48,086 nucleotides of DNA from an uncultured Paracoccaceae bacterium (GTDB lineage: Bacteria > Pseudomonadota > Alphaproteobacteria > Rhodobacterales > Rhodobacteraceae): the NCBI GenBank assembly GCA_937944395.1, contig CALDYW010000172.1, forward strand, positions 1 to 48,086, written 5' to 3'. Positions 10,239 to 22,608 of the stretch are shown here, in pieces (the first letter of the stretch is position 1; each line of letters opens with the position of its first letter). Under the pieces are notes generated by a model. That model searched no databases, was not told the DNA's origin, and worked only from the letters and a program-made list of their open reading frames with translations. Both the position numbers and the translations under genes were made by a program.

Positions 10239-11534
10239 ATGTTTTCTTCCCCACCCCCCCTCGCACCACCCACCACGGAAGAAGATGCTCTCCGCTGGCT
10301 CCGCCTGGTCCGATCGCCCCGCGTGGGGCCCGTCACCTTCTTCCGGCTCCTGGCCGAGCACGGCTCGGCCGCCGCGGCGCTTGCGGCGCTGCCGGGAATC
10401 GCCCGCGCCGCCGGCGTGGACGACTACCGGCCCTGCCCCGATTCCGCAGCCCGCGCCGAGATCGAGGCCGCACAGCGCGCCGGCGCCCGGCTCGTCGCCT
10501 TCGGCAGCGCCGCCTATCCCCCGGCACTGGCCGCGATCCCCGACCCGCCGCCGGTTCTCTGGGTCAAGGGGCGGGCCGACCTCTTCGCTGCCCCCGCCGT
10601 GGCGATCGTCGGTGCGCGCAATGCCTCGAGCCTCGGGCTGCGCATGGCCCGGGCGCTCGCGCGCGACCTCGGGGCCGCCGGCTGGGCGGTGGTCTCCGGC
10701 CTCGCCCGCGGAATCGACGCCGCCGCGCACGAGGCCGCCCTTCCCGCCGGCACGCTGGCCGTGCTCGCCGGCGGGATCGACGTGATCACTCCCCCCGAGA
10801 ATGCCGCCCTGGCGGCGCGGATCGCCGCCGAGGGCGCGCTCGTCTCGGAACAGCCCGCGGGACTCGAACCGCAGGCAAGGCACTTTCCCCGCCGCAACCG
10901 GATCGTCTCGGGCCTCGCACGCGCCGTTGTCGTGGTCGAGGCGGCGGCGCACTCGGGCAGCCTGATCACCGCGCGCGCCGCCCTCGACCAGGGGCGCGAG
11001 GTCATGGCCGTGCCCGGCCACCCGATGGATGCCCGCGCCGCCGGCGGCAACCTGCTGATCCGCGACGGCGCCACGCTGGTGCGCAATGCCGCCGATGTGC
11101 TGTCGGCGCTTGCCGGGGTCGCGGGCGACGCAGGGGCGCGCAACGCGCCGGCAGCCGCCGATCCGGCCGGGGCGGCCGCGCACCGCAGCGCCGCCCCGCC
11201 CCGGTCTGGCGCAGCGGCGTGCCCGGACACGGCCGGAACGGCCCGGGACGGCACCCTCGCCGGGGTGTCTGACACGCGCCGCCTGCCGCAGCCTGCCGCC
11301 CGCCCCGCCGCCCCGGCCCCCGCTTCCGGCGCTCCGGGTGCGGCGGCGGCGGCCGACGCCGCGCCCCTGCCGGCGCGGATCCTCGCCCTCCTCGGCACCG
11401 CACCGGTTGCCGAGGACCAGCTCCTGCGTGACCTGCGGCTGCGCGCCGAGGAGATCGCCCCCGACCTGCTCGCGCTCGAGCTCGAAGGCCTGGTCGAGCG
11501 TCGCCCCGGCGGCCTGGTCGCCCGGCGGGCCTGA
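10239..11534 (+). CDS. dprA: DNA processing protein DprA/Smf
   Basis: AIVGARNASSLGLRMARALARDLGAAGWAVVSGLARGIDAAAHEAAL, FPRRNRIVSGLARAVVVVEAAAHSGSLITARAALDQGREVMAVPGHP; C-terminal wHTH after an Ala/Pro-rich linker. Confidence 0.96.
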   Translation: MFSSPPPLAPPTTEEDALRWLRLVRSPRVGPVTFFRLLAEHGSAAAALAALPGIARAAGVDDYRPCPDSAARAEIEAAQRAGARLVAFGSAAYPPALAAIPDPPPVLWVKGRADLFAAPAVAIVGARNASSLGLRMARALARDLGAAGWAVVSGLARGIDAAAHEAALPAGTLAVLAGGIDVITPPENAALAARIAAEGALVSEQPAGLEPQARHFPRRNRIVSGLARAVVVVEAAAHSGSLITARAALDQGREVMAVPGHPMDARAAGGNLLIRDGATLVRNAADVLSALAGVAGDAGARNAPAAADPAGAAAHRSAAPPRSGAAACPDTAGTARDGTLAGVSDTRRLPQPAARPAAPAPASGAPGAAAAADAAPLPARILALLGTAPVAEDQLLRDLRLRAEEIAPDLLALELEGLVERRPGGLVARRA

Positions 11535-12463
11535 TACCCGGCCCCGGCCGCGGATCCCGGAGGCGGAAGGTGCGGCCGATGGCGGCACCCTGCCCGCCGC
11601 CCCGGCCCCCTGCCTCGCCGGCTCCGGGTGCAACGCGCCATCGGGACCGCAGCCGTGGCGCCCGGCCCGGACCTGCGCCGCGCGCAGCGGCGGGCCGAGA
11701 GCGAGCCCGGGCAGGGAAGCCCCGCGCGCGCCGGCCCCGCGCGGGCCGGCCCCCAGCCCGGCCCGTGCGGCGCCGCACCCGCGGGCCTTTGGTCGCCCGC
11801 GCCGGGGCCCATCGCCCCATGCGGAAGAACGGCTGGAAGGAAACCGGCCCGAGGCCGGCGAGGCGCCGCGGGGCCCCCGCCCCCCGCCGAACCGGGGCCG
11901 GCGCCGGCAACCCGGCTCTGGCGGAACGCCGCCGGTGATCGCCGCGGGCTCTCCGGGCAGCCTACGGCCGGGGCACACCCTGTCCGTTGGCGTTCCGCCC
12001 GGACCGTGGGGCTTCCCCGGATCTTCCTGCCCGGGCAGGAACCATCGGGATCGGCGCGATCCGTCGCCCCCCGCCGCCTTCCCTTGCCGCCTTCCCTTGC
12101 CGCCACCGGCACCCGGTGCCGCCGCCGCCCGGTGCCGCGCGATCCGGGCCTGCGACCGATCCGGCGGCGCCAAGGCCGGCGCGCCCGCCCCGACAGCGCC
12201 TTCCTGCCGCGGCGGCCCGCATCGCACCCGGCCGGCCGTCGCGCAGCTGCCCCGCCCCCGCGCCCCGACCTGGCGGCACGGGGCATCGGCCGGAGCGGTC
12301 GCCCACCGGGTCCGCCCGACCGGAACGCAGCGTCTCCGCCGGCCGCGGAGCGGGGAGCCCGCGCGGCCGCGGCGGTCCCCGGCCGGCCTCGATTGACATT
12401 CCCGCCGCGACCGCTCCATCCTGAGCTGCCCGGGCCCGCCCGGCGCGCTCGGAAAGGTTCCCC

Positions 12464-15253
<2,790 letters not shown>

Positions 15254-15375
15254 CCGCCGCCGGCGGCGTCGGTGCTGCAGCGGTTGCAATCTTCCGCGAC
15301 AGCTGTCAGCAACTCGGATCGCGGGTCCGCGCTTGCCGCAACCGCGGCGGCGGGGGGGAGCTGCGGAGCACGAGA

Positions 15376-16359
15376 ATGACGACGATCCTGATCCATTGCG
15401 GCATGCCCAAGACGGGCACGACCGTGCTGCAGAGGACGCTGTCGCGGTCCTCGGACGATCTTCTCGGCGAGGGCGTGCTCTACCCCAGGACGGGGCGGGG
15501 CGGATCCGCCCATCACCTCCTCGCGGCCGTCCTGCGCGAGGGCGACCGCGCCGAGGCCGCCAGGCTGCGTCGCCGGATCGAGCGCGAGATCGCCGCGACA
15601 GAGGACGAGGCCGGGCCGCTGCGGAGGACGATCCTGTCCTCCGAGGGTCTGACCAACCTCTGCGGACGGGGCGGCGCGGGGAATCTGGCCGCCTTCATCG
15701 ACGGGTTTTCCGCCGGGCACCGCGTCGGGGCCGTGATCTACCTGCGCGAGATCGTCTCGTTCCTCGAATCGATGTACTGCCAGATCGGGCGCGCCCGCGC
15801 CGAGGTTCAGCCCTTCGACAGCTACCTCCGGACGCGCCGGAAGAGGTTCAGGGACTTTCTCGCGGGTCTGCGGATGCTGCGCGCGGCGCTGGGCGACCGG
15901 TTCACGGTGGCCCTTGCCGGACCGGGCTACAACGTTCTGACCGAATTCGACCGCCACCTCGGGCTTCCGCCCGGCTGGCTTGCCCGCCACGCCGCCCGCC
16001 CGGGCGTGACGTCGCGCCCGAGTCTGAAGAAGCAGATCGCGATGACGCATCGGCACTGGCTCGAAGAGCAGCTCGGGTTCCGCATCGATGCCAAGCGCCT
16101 TTCCGCCGTGTTCGACGACGCAGAGGTGTTCGGGCAAGACGTGACGCGCTACACGCTCTATTCGCGCGAGCTGCGGCAGATGGTCGTCGACGAGTTCCTG
16201 CCGATCCTGCGCGAGAGCGGCTTTGCCGACTACGCCGCCCTGACCGAGGCGGCGCCGCCTGCGGACGCACCCCATTTCCCGATCGATCCCTCGGTGCTCA
16301 CGTCCGCGGATCTGGCGGCCCTCGCGGCGCTGCGGCCGCGGCTCGAGGCGCCGGCCTGA
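15376..16359 (+). CDS. Sulfotransferase-like P-loop protein
   Basis: MTTILIHCGMPKTGTTVLQRTLSRS (5'-PSB/P-loop MPKTGTT), a VIYLRE strand and downstream helices; start at ATG 15376. Confidence 0.7.
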   Translation: MTTILIHCGMPKTGTTVLQRTLSRSSDDLLGEGVLYPRTGRGGSAHHLLAAVLREGDRAEAARLRRRIEREIAATEDEAGPLRRTILSSEGLTNLCGRGGAGNLAAFIDGFSAGHRVGAVIYLREIVSFLESMYCQIGRARAEVQPFDSYLRTRRKRFRDFLAGLRMLRAALGDRFTVALAGPGYNVLTEFDRHLGLPPGWLARHAARPGVTSRPSLKKQIAMTHRHWLEEQLGFRIDAKRLSAVFDDAEVFGQDVTRYTLYSRELRQMVVDEFLPILRESGFADYAALTEAAPPADAPHFPIDPSVLTSADLAALAALRPRLEAPA

Positions 16360-16459
16360 CCGCCCACGCCGGCGGCGCGTCCTGCCGCCGTGCGGCGGTT
16401 GACTCCGCCCGGACCCGGCGGCAGAAGGTCGCGCGATGGCGACAGCCGGGGGGATGCGG

Positions 16460-17167
16460 ATGAAGTCGAAGATCTACGCGACCGCCGCCGAAGCCCTCGA
16501 GGGGCTCTTGCACGACGGGATGTTCATCGCCGCGGGCGGCTTCGGGCTCTGCGGCATCCCCGAGCTGCTGATCGCGGCGATCCGGGAGTCGGGCGTGAAG
16601 AACCTCACCATCGCCTCGAACAACGCCGGGGTGGACGACTTCGGCCTGGGGCTGCTGCTGCAGAACCGCCAGGTGAAGAAGATGATCTCGTCCTACGTCG
16701 GCGAGAACGCCGAGTTCATGCGCCAGTATCTTTCGGGCGAGCTCGAGCTCGAGTTCACCCCGCAGGGCACGCTGGCCGAGCGGATGCGCGCGGGCGGCGC
16801 CGGCATCCCGGGCTTCTACACCCCGACCGGGGTCGGCACGGTGATCGCCGAGGGCAAGGAGCACAAGGAGTTCGACGGCCGGACCTACATCCTCGAGCGC
16901 GGGATCGTGGCCGATCTGGCGATCGTCAAGGCCTGGAAGGCCGATCCCTCGGGCAACCTCGTGTTCCGCAAGACGGCGCGGAACTTCAACGTCCCGGCGG
17001 CGACCTGCGGGCGGGTCTGCGTGGCCGAGGTCGAACAGATCGTGCCCCTCGGCGGGCTCGATCCCGACTGCATCCACCTGCCGGGCATCTACGTTCACCG
17101 GCTGGTCCAGGGGCCGCACGAGAAGCGGATCGAGCAGCGCACCGTGCGCAAGCGGGAGGCGGCGTGA
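16460..17167 (+). CDS. 3-oxoacid CoA-transferase subunit A (alternative start at 16436)
   Basis: [68 protein letters not shown]. Confidence 0.93.
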   Translation: MKSKIYATAAEALEGLLHDGMFIAAGGFGLCGIPELLIAAIRESGVKNLTIASNNAGVDDFGLGLLLQNRQVKKMISSYVGENAEFMRQYLSGELELEFTPQGTLAERMRAGGAGIPGFYTPTGVGTVIAEGKEHKEFDGRTYILERGIVADLAIVKAWKADPSGNLVFRKTARNFNVPAATCGRVCVAEVEQIVPLGGLDPDCIHLPGIYVHRLVQGPHEKRIEQRTVRKREAA

Positions 17168-17811
17168 TGGCGGAGCGCGCGAAGGGCTGGACGCGCGACC
17201 AGATGGCGGCGCGCGCGGCGCAGGAGCTGAAGGACGGGATGTATGTCAACCTCGGCATCGGCATCCCGACGCTGGTGTCCAACCACATCCCCGAGGGCAT
17301 CAGCGTGACGCTGCAGTCCGAGAACGGGATGCTGGGCATGGGCCCCTTTCCCTACGAGGGCGAGGAGGACCCCGACCTCATCAACGCCGGCAAGCAGACC
17401 ATCACGGAACTGCCGCAGACGGCCTATTTCGACAGCGCCACGAGCTTCGCCATGATCCGCGGCGGCAAGATCGCGATGGCGATTCTCGGCGCGATGGAGG
17501 TGGCCGAGAACGGCGACCTGGCGAACTGGATGATCCCCGGCAAGCTGGTCAAGGGCATGGGCGGGGCGATGGACCTGGTGGCCGGGGTGCAGCGGGTGGT
17601 CGTGGTGATGGACCACACCTCGAAGACCGGCGAGTCGAAGGTTCTGCGGCGCTGCACCCTGCCGCTGACCGGCCAGGGCGTGGTGGACCGGATCATCACC
17701 AACCTCGGCGTGCTCGATGTCGGTCACAAGGGGCTGCACATCGTCGAACTCGCCCCCGGCGTGACCGAGGACGATCTGCGCGCGGCGACCGAGGCGACCA
17801 TCGTTGGCTGA
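17167..17811 (+). CDS. 3-oxoacid CoA-transferase subunit B
   Basis: [63 protein letters not shown]. Confidence 0.95.
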   Translation: MAERAKGWTRDQMAARAAQELKDGMYVNLGIGIPTLVSNHIPEGISVTLQSENGMLGMGPFPYEGEEDPDLINAGKQTITELPQTAYFDSATSFAMIRGGKIAMAILGAMEVAENGDLANWMIPGKLVKGMGGAMDLVAGVQRVVVVMDHTSKTGESKVLRRCTLPLTGQGVVDRIITNLGVLDVGHKGLHIVELAPGVTEDDLRAATEATIVG

Positions 17812-18100
17812 GACGCACGCGATCGTCCGCGAGCACGCGCCCGACGGATCGAAGGGGCGCTACGTGATTCGCCGCGACGGGGCCGAGGCGGAACTGACCT
17901 ACACGGTCGTGTCGCCAACCGAGGTGACCGCCGATCACACCGGCGTGCCCGATGCCTTCCGGGGCACCGGAGCGGGCCGGGCGCTGGTCGAGCGGCTGTT
18001 GGCCGACGCCCGCGCCGAGGGCTTCCGGGTGGTGCCGCTCTGCCCCTTCGTCATCGGGCTGGCACGCCGGCATCCGGACTGGGCCGACGTGTTCGGCTGA
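17804..18100 (+). CDS. Small GNAT-like N-acetyltransferase (YjdJ/CG family)
   Basis: 98 aa; [48 protein letters not shown] start overlapping the end of the CoA-transferase B gene. Confidence 0.85.
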   Translation: MAETHAIVREHAPDGSKGRYVIRRDGAEAELTYTVVSPTEVTADHTGVPDAFRGTGAGRALVERLLADARAEGFRVVPLCPFVIGLARRHPDWADVFG

Positions 18101-18109
18101 GGCGGTTCG

Positions 18110-18126
18110 CCGGCCTCAGAGGCCGG
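18110..18126. terminator. Possible bidirectional hairpin between convergent genes
   Basis: CCGGCCTC-A-GAGGCCGG inverted repeat spanning the stop codon of the transglycosylase gene; no T-run. Confidence 0.35.
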
Positions 18127-18964
18127 CCAGCCGGGCATTGAACACGCAGCCGTCCGACAGAAGCTCGGGCGGCGTGACGCAGAGCCCGCGGGCGACCGTC
18201 CAGGCGGCCAGAACCTTCGGCACGTAGTCGCGCGTCTCGGCATAGGGCGGGACGCCGCCGCTGCTGCGCACCGCCCCCTCGCCGGCGTTGTAGCCCGCCA
18301 GCACCAGCAGCGGATCGCCGCCGAACTCGCGCATCAGGAAGTCGAGATAGGCGACGCCGCCGCGGATGTTCTGGGCCGGGTCGGTGATGTCGGTCACGCC
18401 GAAGCGTTCGGCGGTCGCCGGCATGAGCTGCATCAGCCCGGTCGCGCCCTTCGGGCTGACTGCCGCGGCGCGCCCGCCGCTCTCGATCCCGATGACCGCC
18501 AGCACCAGCGCCGGCGAGACCCGCGTGCCGATCGTCGCCTTCAGGATCTCGGTGCCGTGGTCGTTGGCGATCGCCTGCAGCGTCTGCAGCCGCGGGGTGG
18601 GGACGACGGCGCCGCCGGGCCCCGCGGTCAGCCGCGCCACCGCCGCCTCGAGGCGTCCGGCCGAGCCATCGGCCAGCGCGGGCGAGATCAGTTCCCAGTA
18701 CCAGGCGAGTGCACCGGGCGATCCGGCCATACCCGCGCCGGGAGGGGCGGGCCCGGGGCGCTCGGGTTCCGGCGGCACGGCGGGGCGCACCGCGAGCAGG
18801 GCGGCCTGTTCCTCGGGGTCGATCTGCACGGTGATCCGGCGCGTGGCACCGGGTTCGGGCGGGGTCACCCGCCGGAAGGTGAAGTCGCGCGGTTCGGCGC
18901 CCGCGGCGGCCGGCAGCACGGCAAGGATCGCGGCCGCAAGGGCCGCCAGAGGGGGGCACCGCAT
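18116..18964 (-). CDS. Lytic transglycosylase domain protein (SLT family)
   Basis: Signal peptide; VIGIESGGRAAAVSPKGATGLMQLMPATAERFGV, NIRGGVAYLDFLM, LAGYNAGEGAV. Confidence 0.92.
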   Translation of the reverse strand: MRCPPLAALAAAILAVLPAAAGAEPRDFTFRRVTPPEPGATRRITVQIDPEEQAALLAVRPAVPPEPERPGPAPPGAGMAGSPGALAWYWELISPALADGSAGRLEAAVARLTAGPGGAVVPTPRLQTLQAIANDHGTEILKATIGTRVSPALVLAVIGIESGGRAAAVSPKGATGLMQLMPATAERFGVTDITDPAQNIRGGVAYLDFLMREFGGDPLLVLAGYNAGEGAVRSSGGVPPYAETRDYVPKVLAAWTVARGLCVTPPELLSDGCVFNARLAGL

Positions 18965-19326
18965 CGGTCTGCCTCAGGTTCTGCCCGGTCTTGTCGTTGT
19001 CCGGCAGTCTGCCACGCGCCGGCGCGCCTGGCCAGCCGGGCGGGCGGCGGGGGCGCCGAACGCGGCGCGATGTCCACACCGCGGCCGCAGGACGGCGCCG
19101 CCGGTCGCGACATCGAGGAGTTTTATTATTGATTTACAGACATATGCAGGATTTTCGGAAGATTCTTCGGGCGCTGCAAAATGGTACGACGCCCGCCCAA
19201 ATCGTGCCCGATTCCGCGGGCTATATCCGCTCATGCCGAGGCGGAAAGCACCGGAACAGAGGCCGGACAGACAGTCCCGCGGCGGCAGGAGCGAAGCGAG
19301 CAATGATCCTCAGGAGGGACCTCAAG

Positions 19327-19530
19327 ATGAAACTCTTCAACTTCGTGCGCAAGTTCCGCAATGACGAAGACGGCGCCGTGACGGTGGACTGGGTCGTGCT
19401 GACCGCCGCCATCGTCGGCCTCGGCATCGCGGTGATCATGGCGGTCGGCCCGGGCATCAACACCGCGGCGACCGACATCGCGAACCAGCTGTCGAGCGCG
19501 AACGCCAGCGGCGCCGGCGCGCTGCAGTAA
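19327..19530 (+). CDS. Flp family type IVb pilin (67 aa)
   Basis: MKLFNFVRKFRNDEDGAVTVDWVVLTAAIVGLGIAVIMAVGPGI; short pre-peptide ending in G, then a hydrophobic helix; first gene of the Tad locus. Confidence 0.88.
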   Translation: MKLFNFVRKFRNDEDGAVTVDWVVLTAAIVGLGIAVIMAVGPGINTAATDIANQLSSANASGAGALQ

Positions 19531-19566
19531 GCGCACCCGGCCTGATTGCGCCTCGGCGGCGCAAGG

Positions 19567-19592
19567 AACCGCGGCCCCTGGGGGCCGCGGTT
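19567..19592 (+). terminator. Strong stem-loop downstream of the first pilin
   Basis: AACCGCGGCCCC-TG-GGGGCCGCGGTT, perfect 12-bp arms, 36 nt after the stop codon, followed by T and CC. Confidence 0.7.
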
Positions 19593-19815
19593 TCCGCATT
19601 CCGGCGACCGGTCGGGAAGATCCGGGGCGCCTTTCGCGGTGATCCGTGCCGCCGTTTCCCTGCCGTCACCGCAGCGTTGCGCCCCCGTCCGCCGACCCCC
19701 GAAATCTTCCCCGACCCGGCCAAGATTGCGCCGCATTCCTCGATCAGCCTGGGGTTGCGACCGTCGCGTTCCGGCGCCGGACGCGGCGGATCACAGCAGC
19801 GGACGGACGAAGACC

Positions 19816-20007
19816 ATGAAACGCTTCCTGAGCTTCCTTGCGGACGAACGCGGCGCCGTCACGGTGGATTGGGTCGTGCTGACCGGTGCCCTGATCGCGC
19901 TGACGATCGCCATGTTCACCGTGCTGACCGAGGCCATCTACGTCGAGGCCGGCCAGGAGATGGCCGACCGGATCTCGCAGGCCAGCAACGTCACGCTGGG
20001 CAACTGA
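19816..20007 (+). CDS. Second Flp-type pilin (63 aa)
   Basis: MKRFLSFLADERGAVTVDWVVLTGALIALTIAMFTVLTEAIYVEAGQ; shares the GAVTVDWVVLT core with the upstream pilin. Confidence 0.82.
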   Translation: MKRFLSFLADERGAVTVDWVVLTGALIALTIAMFTVLTEAIYVEAGQEMADRISQASNVTLGN

Positions 20008-20134
20008 CGCGGGCCGGCCGAAGCGAAGCCTTGCCGCGACCGCGCCTTGACCACCGTTTTGCCGAAATCCTCCGCCAATCCTGCCATCCGACATCCGCCA
20101 TCGGCAGGATGAGGAACCGAGAGGGGCAACTGAG

Positions 20135-20971
20135 ATGCGCATGGTCTTCGGATTTGTCCTGATCCTTGGGCTGGGACTTGCGGGCTTCGCCGTCTACATG
20201 GCGCAGGGCTACATCCGGCAGTACGAGGCGGCGCTGGCCCAGGAACGCGAGGCGCGTGCCCGGCAGATCCCGCTGACCGAGGTCTATGTCGCCGCGCGCA
20301 GCCTGAAGTTCGCCGAGCCGCTCGCGATGGCCGATGTCAAGCGGATCAAGTTCCCGACCGAGTCTCTGCCCGAAGGCGCCTTCACCGACGAATCGGCGCT
20401 GTTCCCGCAGGGCGACTCGCTGCGCCGCGTCGTGCTGCGCGCGATCGAGGCGAACGAGCCCCTGCTGGCCGTGAAGCTTACCGAGCCCGGCGGCGATGCC
20501 GGCGTGTCCACCCGCCTCGGCCGGGGCATGCGGGCCTTCGCCATCAATGTCGATGTGGCGTCGGGCGTGTCGGGCTTCCTGACGCCCGGCGACCGCGTCG
20601 ATGTCTACTGGTCGGGCCGGCTCGGCGACCAGGAGATCACCAAGCTCATCCAGACCGGTGTGCGGATCATCGCGATCGACCAGATCGCCGACGAACAGCG
20701 GCTCGACCCCACCATCGCCCGCACCGTCACGGTGGAGGCAACGCCAGAGCAGGTCGCCGCGCTGGCCCAGGCCCAGGCGACCGGCCGGCTGTCGCTCGCT
20801 CTTGTCGGCTCCGAGGACGACACGGTCGTGGGTACGGTCGAGATCGACCAGAAGCGCCTTCTCGGGATCGAGGAGCAGGTCAAGATCGAGACACCCGAAG
20901 AACGGGTCTGCACCATCCGGACCCGGCGCGGGTCGGAGACCGTCGAGATCCCGATCCCCTGCACGAATTGA
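20135..20971 (+). CDS. cpaB: Flp pilus assembly protein CpaB
   Basis: N-terminal TM, then VYVAARSLKFAEPLAMADVKRIKFP (SAF-like) and AINVDVASGVSGFLTPGDRVDVYWSG. Confidence 0.94.
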   Translation: MRMVFGFVLILGLGLAGFAVYMAQGYIRQYEAALAQEREARARQIPLTEVYVAARSLKFAEPLAMADVKRIKFPTESLPEGAFTDESALFPQGDSLRRVVLRAIEANEPLLAVKLTEPGGDAGVSTRLGRGMRAFAINVDVASGVSGFLTPGDRVDVYWSGRLGDQEITKLIQTGVRIIAIDQIADEQRLDPTIARTVTVEATPEQVAALAQAQATGRLSLALVGSEDDTVVGTVEIDQKRLLGIEEQVKIETPEERVCTIRTRRGSETVEIPIPCTN

Positions 20972-21157
20972 CGGCGCCATGAACCGGGTCGCGCACCAGA
21001 TCCGGTGCCCGGCGTCCGGCACGGACATATCCGTTGCGGGTGTTGCCGCCAACACACATCAAGAATCCGAGCCAAGGCACTGATTCTTGCAAAAAAACTC
21101 CGGATGGGTCATGCTGGCCGCAGGCCGGGCGTCAGACCCGCGGGCAGGCAGGATCGG

Positions 21158-22603
21158 ATGAGGCAGGAACGCATGAAATTCAGGACGCTTCTGACGGCCG
21201 GACTGCTGGGGTTCGCCATGGGCCTGGCCGCGACGCCGTGGGCCGAGGCCCAGAGCCTCAGGGTCATGGCCGGGGCGACCTCGGCACCGCTTCAGGTGCC
21301 GATGAACCGTGCCGTGGTGGTGGAAAGCGACGAGCCCTTCGCCGAGCTCTCGATCGCCAACCCGGGGATCGCCGACATCTCGACCCTGTCGGACCGCACG
21401 ATCTATGTCCTCGGCAAGACGCCGGGCCGCACGACGCTGACCCTGCTCGGCCCCGACGGACGGCTGCTCGTCAATGTCGAGGTTCACGTCACCCCCGACA
21501 TCGCCGAGTTCAAGGAACGCCTCCAGCAGATCCTGCCGGGCGAGCAGATCGAGGTGCGCACCGCCAACGACGGCATCGTGCTGTCGGGCGTGGTCTCCTC
21601 GGCCGCCAAGCTGGACCGGGCGCTCGATCTGGCCAACCGCTATGCCCCCGACCGGGTGTCGAACCTGATGAGCGTCGGCGGCACCCAGCAGGTGATGCTG
21701 AAGGTCCGCTTCGCCGAGGTGCAGCGGTCGGTCACCAAGTCGCTGCGCTCGAGCCTCGCGCTCGGCGGGTCGGTGCTCGGCGGCGACCTGGGCGTTGCCG
21801 GGGGCACCGGAGTCCTGGGCAATGCGTCGAACTTCGACGCGGTGTTCGACGGCAACATCGCAACCTCGCCGGTCTCGCCGAATGAACGCGAGGGCGTGCT
21901 GACGCTCGGCTGGACCGCCGGCAGCCTGCAGTTCGCGGTGCTGCTCGAGGCGCTGGAATCCAAGGGGCTGGTGCGGACGCTGGCCGAGCCGAACCTGACC
22001 GCCCTGTCGGGGCAGGAAGCAAGGTTCCTCGCCGGTGGCGAATACCCGGTGCCGGTGGCACAGGAAAACCAGACGGTCACGATCGAGTTCAAGCCCTTCG
22101 GCGTCGAACTGGTGTTCACGCCGCGGGTGGTGGACGGCAACATCATCAACCTGTCGCTGAACGCGGCGGTGTCGTCGCTCGACCCCTCGGCCTCGTTCGA
22201 GCAGGGCGGCCTGTCGATCGCGGGCTTCCGCCGGCGCGAGACCTCGACCACGGTCGAGATGCGCGACGGCGAGAGCTTCGCCATTGCGGGGCTCCTGCAG
22301 GACGATTTCCGCAACCTGAAGGGTCAGGTTCCCTGGCTCGGCGACATCCCGATCCTCGGCGCGCTGTTCCGGTCGGCCGCCTACGAGCGCAACCAGTCGG
22401 AGCTCGTCATCATCATCACGCCGCATCTGGTGACGCCGGTGCGCGGCGAGGCGCTGGCGCTGCCGACCGACCGGGTGCGTCCGCCGACCGAATCGGAATT
22501 CTTCCTGTTCGGCCAGGCCGCCGGCGGCAACCGCCCGCGCGGCGCTGCGGCCGAGGTCGCCCGACAGGACTTCAGCGGCTCGTACGGCTATGTGATGGAG
22601 TGA
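21158..22603 (+). CDS. cpaC: Tad secretin CpaC/RcpA (alternative start at 21173)
   Basis: VQRSVTKSLRSS, AEPNLTALSGQEARFLAGGEYPVPV, PWLGDIPILGALFRSAAYERNQSELVIIITPHLVTPV secretin signature. Confidence 0.95.
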   Translation: MRQERMKFRTLLTAGLLGFAMGLAATPWAEAQSLRVMAGATSAPLQVPMNRAVVVESDEPFAELSIANPGIADISTLSDRTIYVLGKTPGRTTLTLLGPDGRLLVNVEVHVTPDIAEFKERLQQILPGEQIEVRTANDGIVLSGVVSSAAKLDRALDLANRYAPDRVSNLMSVGGTQQVMLKVRFAEVQRSVTKSLRSSLALGGSVLGGDLGVAGGTGVLGNASNFDAVFDGNIATSPVSPNEREGVLTLGWTAGSLQFAVLLEALESKGLVRTLAEPNLTALSGQEARFLAGGEYPVPVAQENQTVTIEFKPFGVELVFTPRVVDGNIINLSLNAAVSSLDPSASFEQGGLSIAGFRRRETSTTVEMRDGESFAIAGLLQDDFRNLKGQVPWLGDIPILGALFRSAAYERNQSELVIIITPHLVTPVRGEALALPTDRVRPPTESEFFLFGQAAGGNRPRGAAAEVARQDFSGSYGYVME

Positions 22604-22608
22604 CGCCG

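Noticed and set aside
12075-12100. Short tandem duplication CGCCTTCCCTTGC x2 as a possible CRISPR or integration repeat
   Set aside because: Only two adjacent copies, no spacers and no cas or integrase genes nearby; chance slippage is sufficient.
18991-19530. 179-aa version of the first pilin with a long N-terminal extension
   Set aside because: Pilins of this family have short pre-peptides; the ATG at 19327 preceded by GGAGG-like sequence (aggagggacctcaag) is the natural start.
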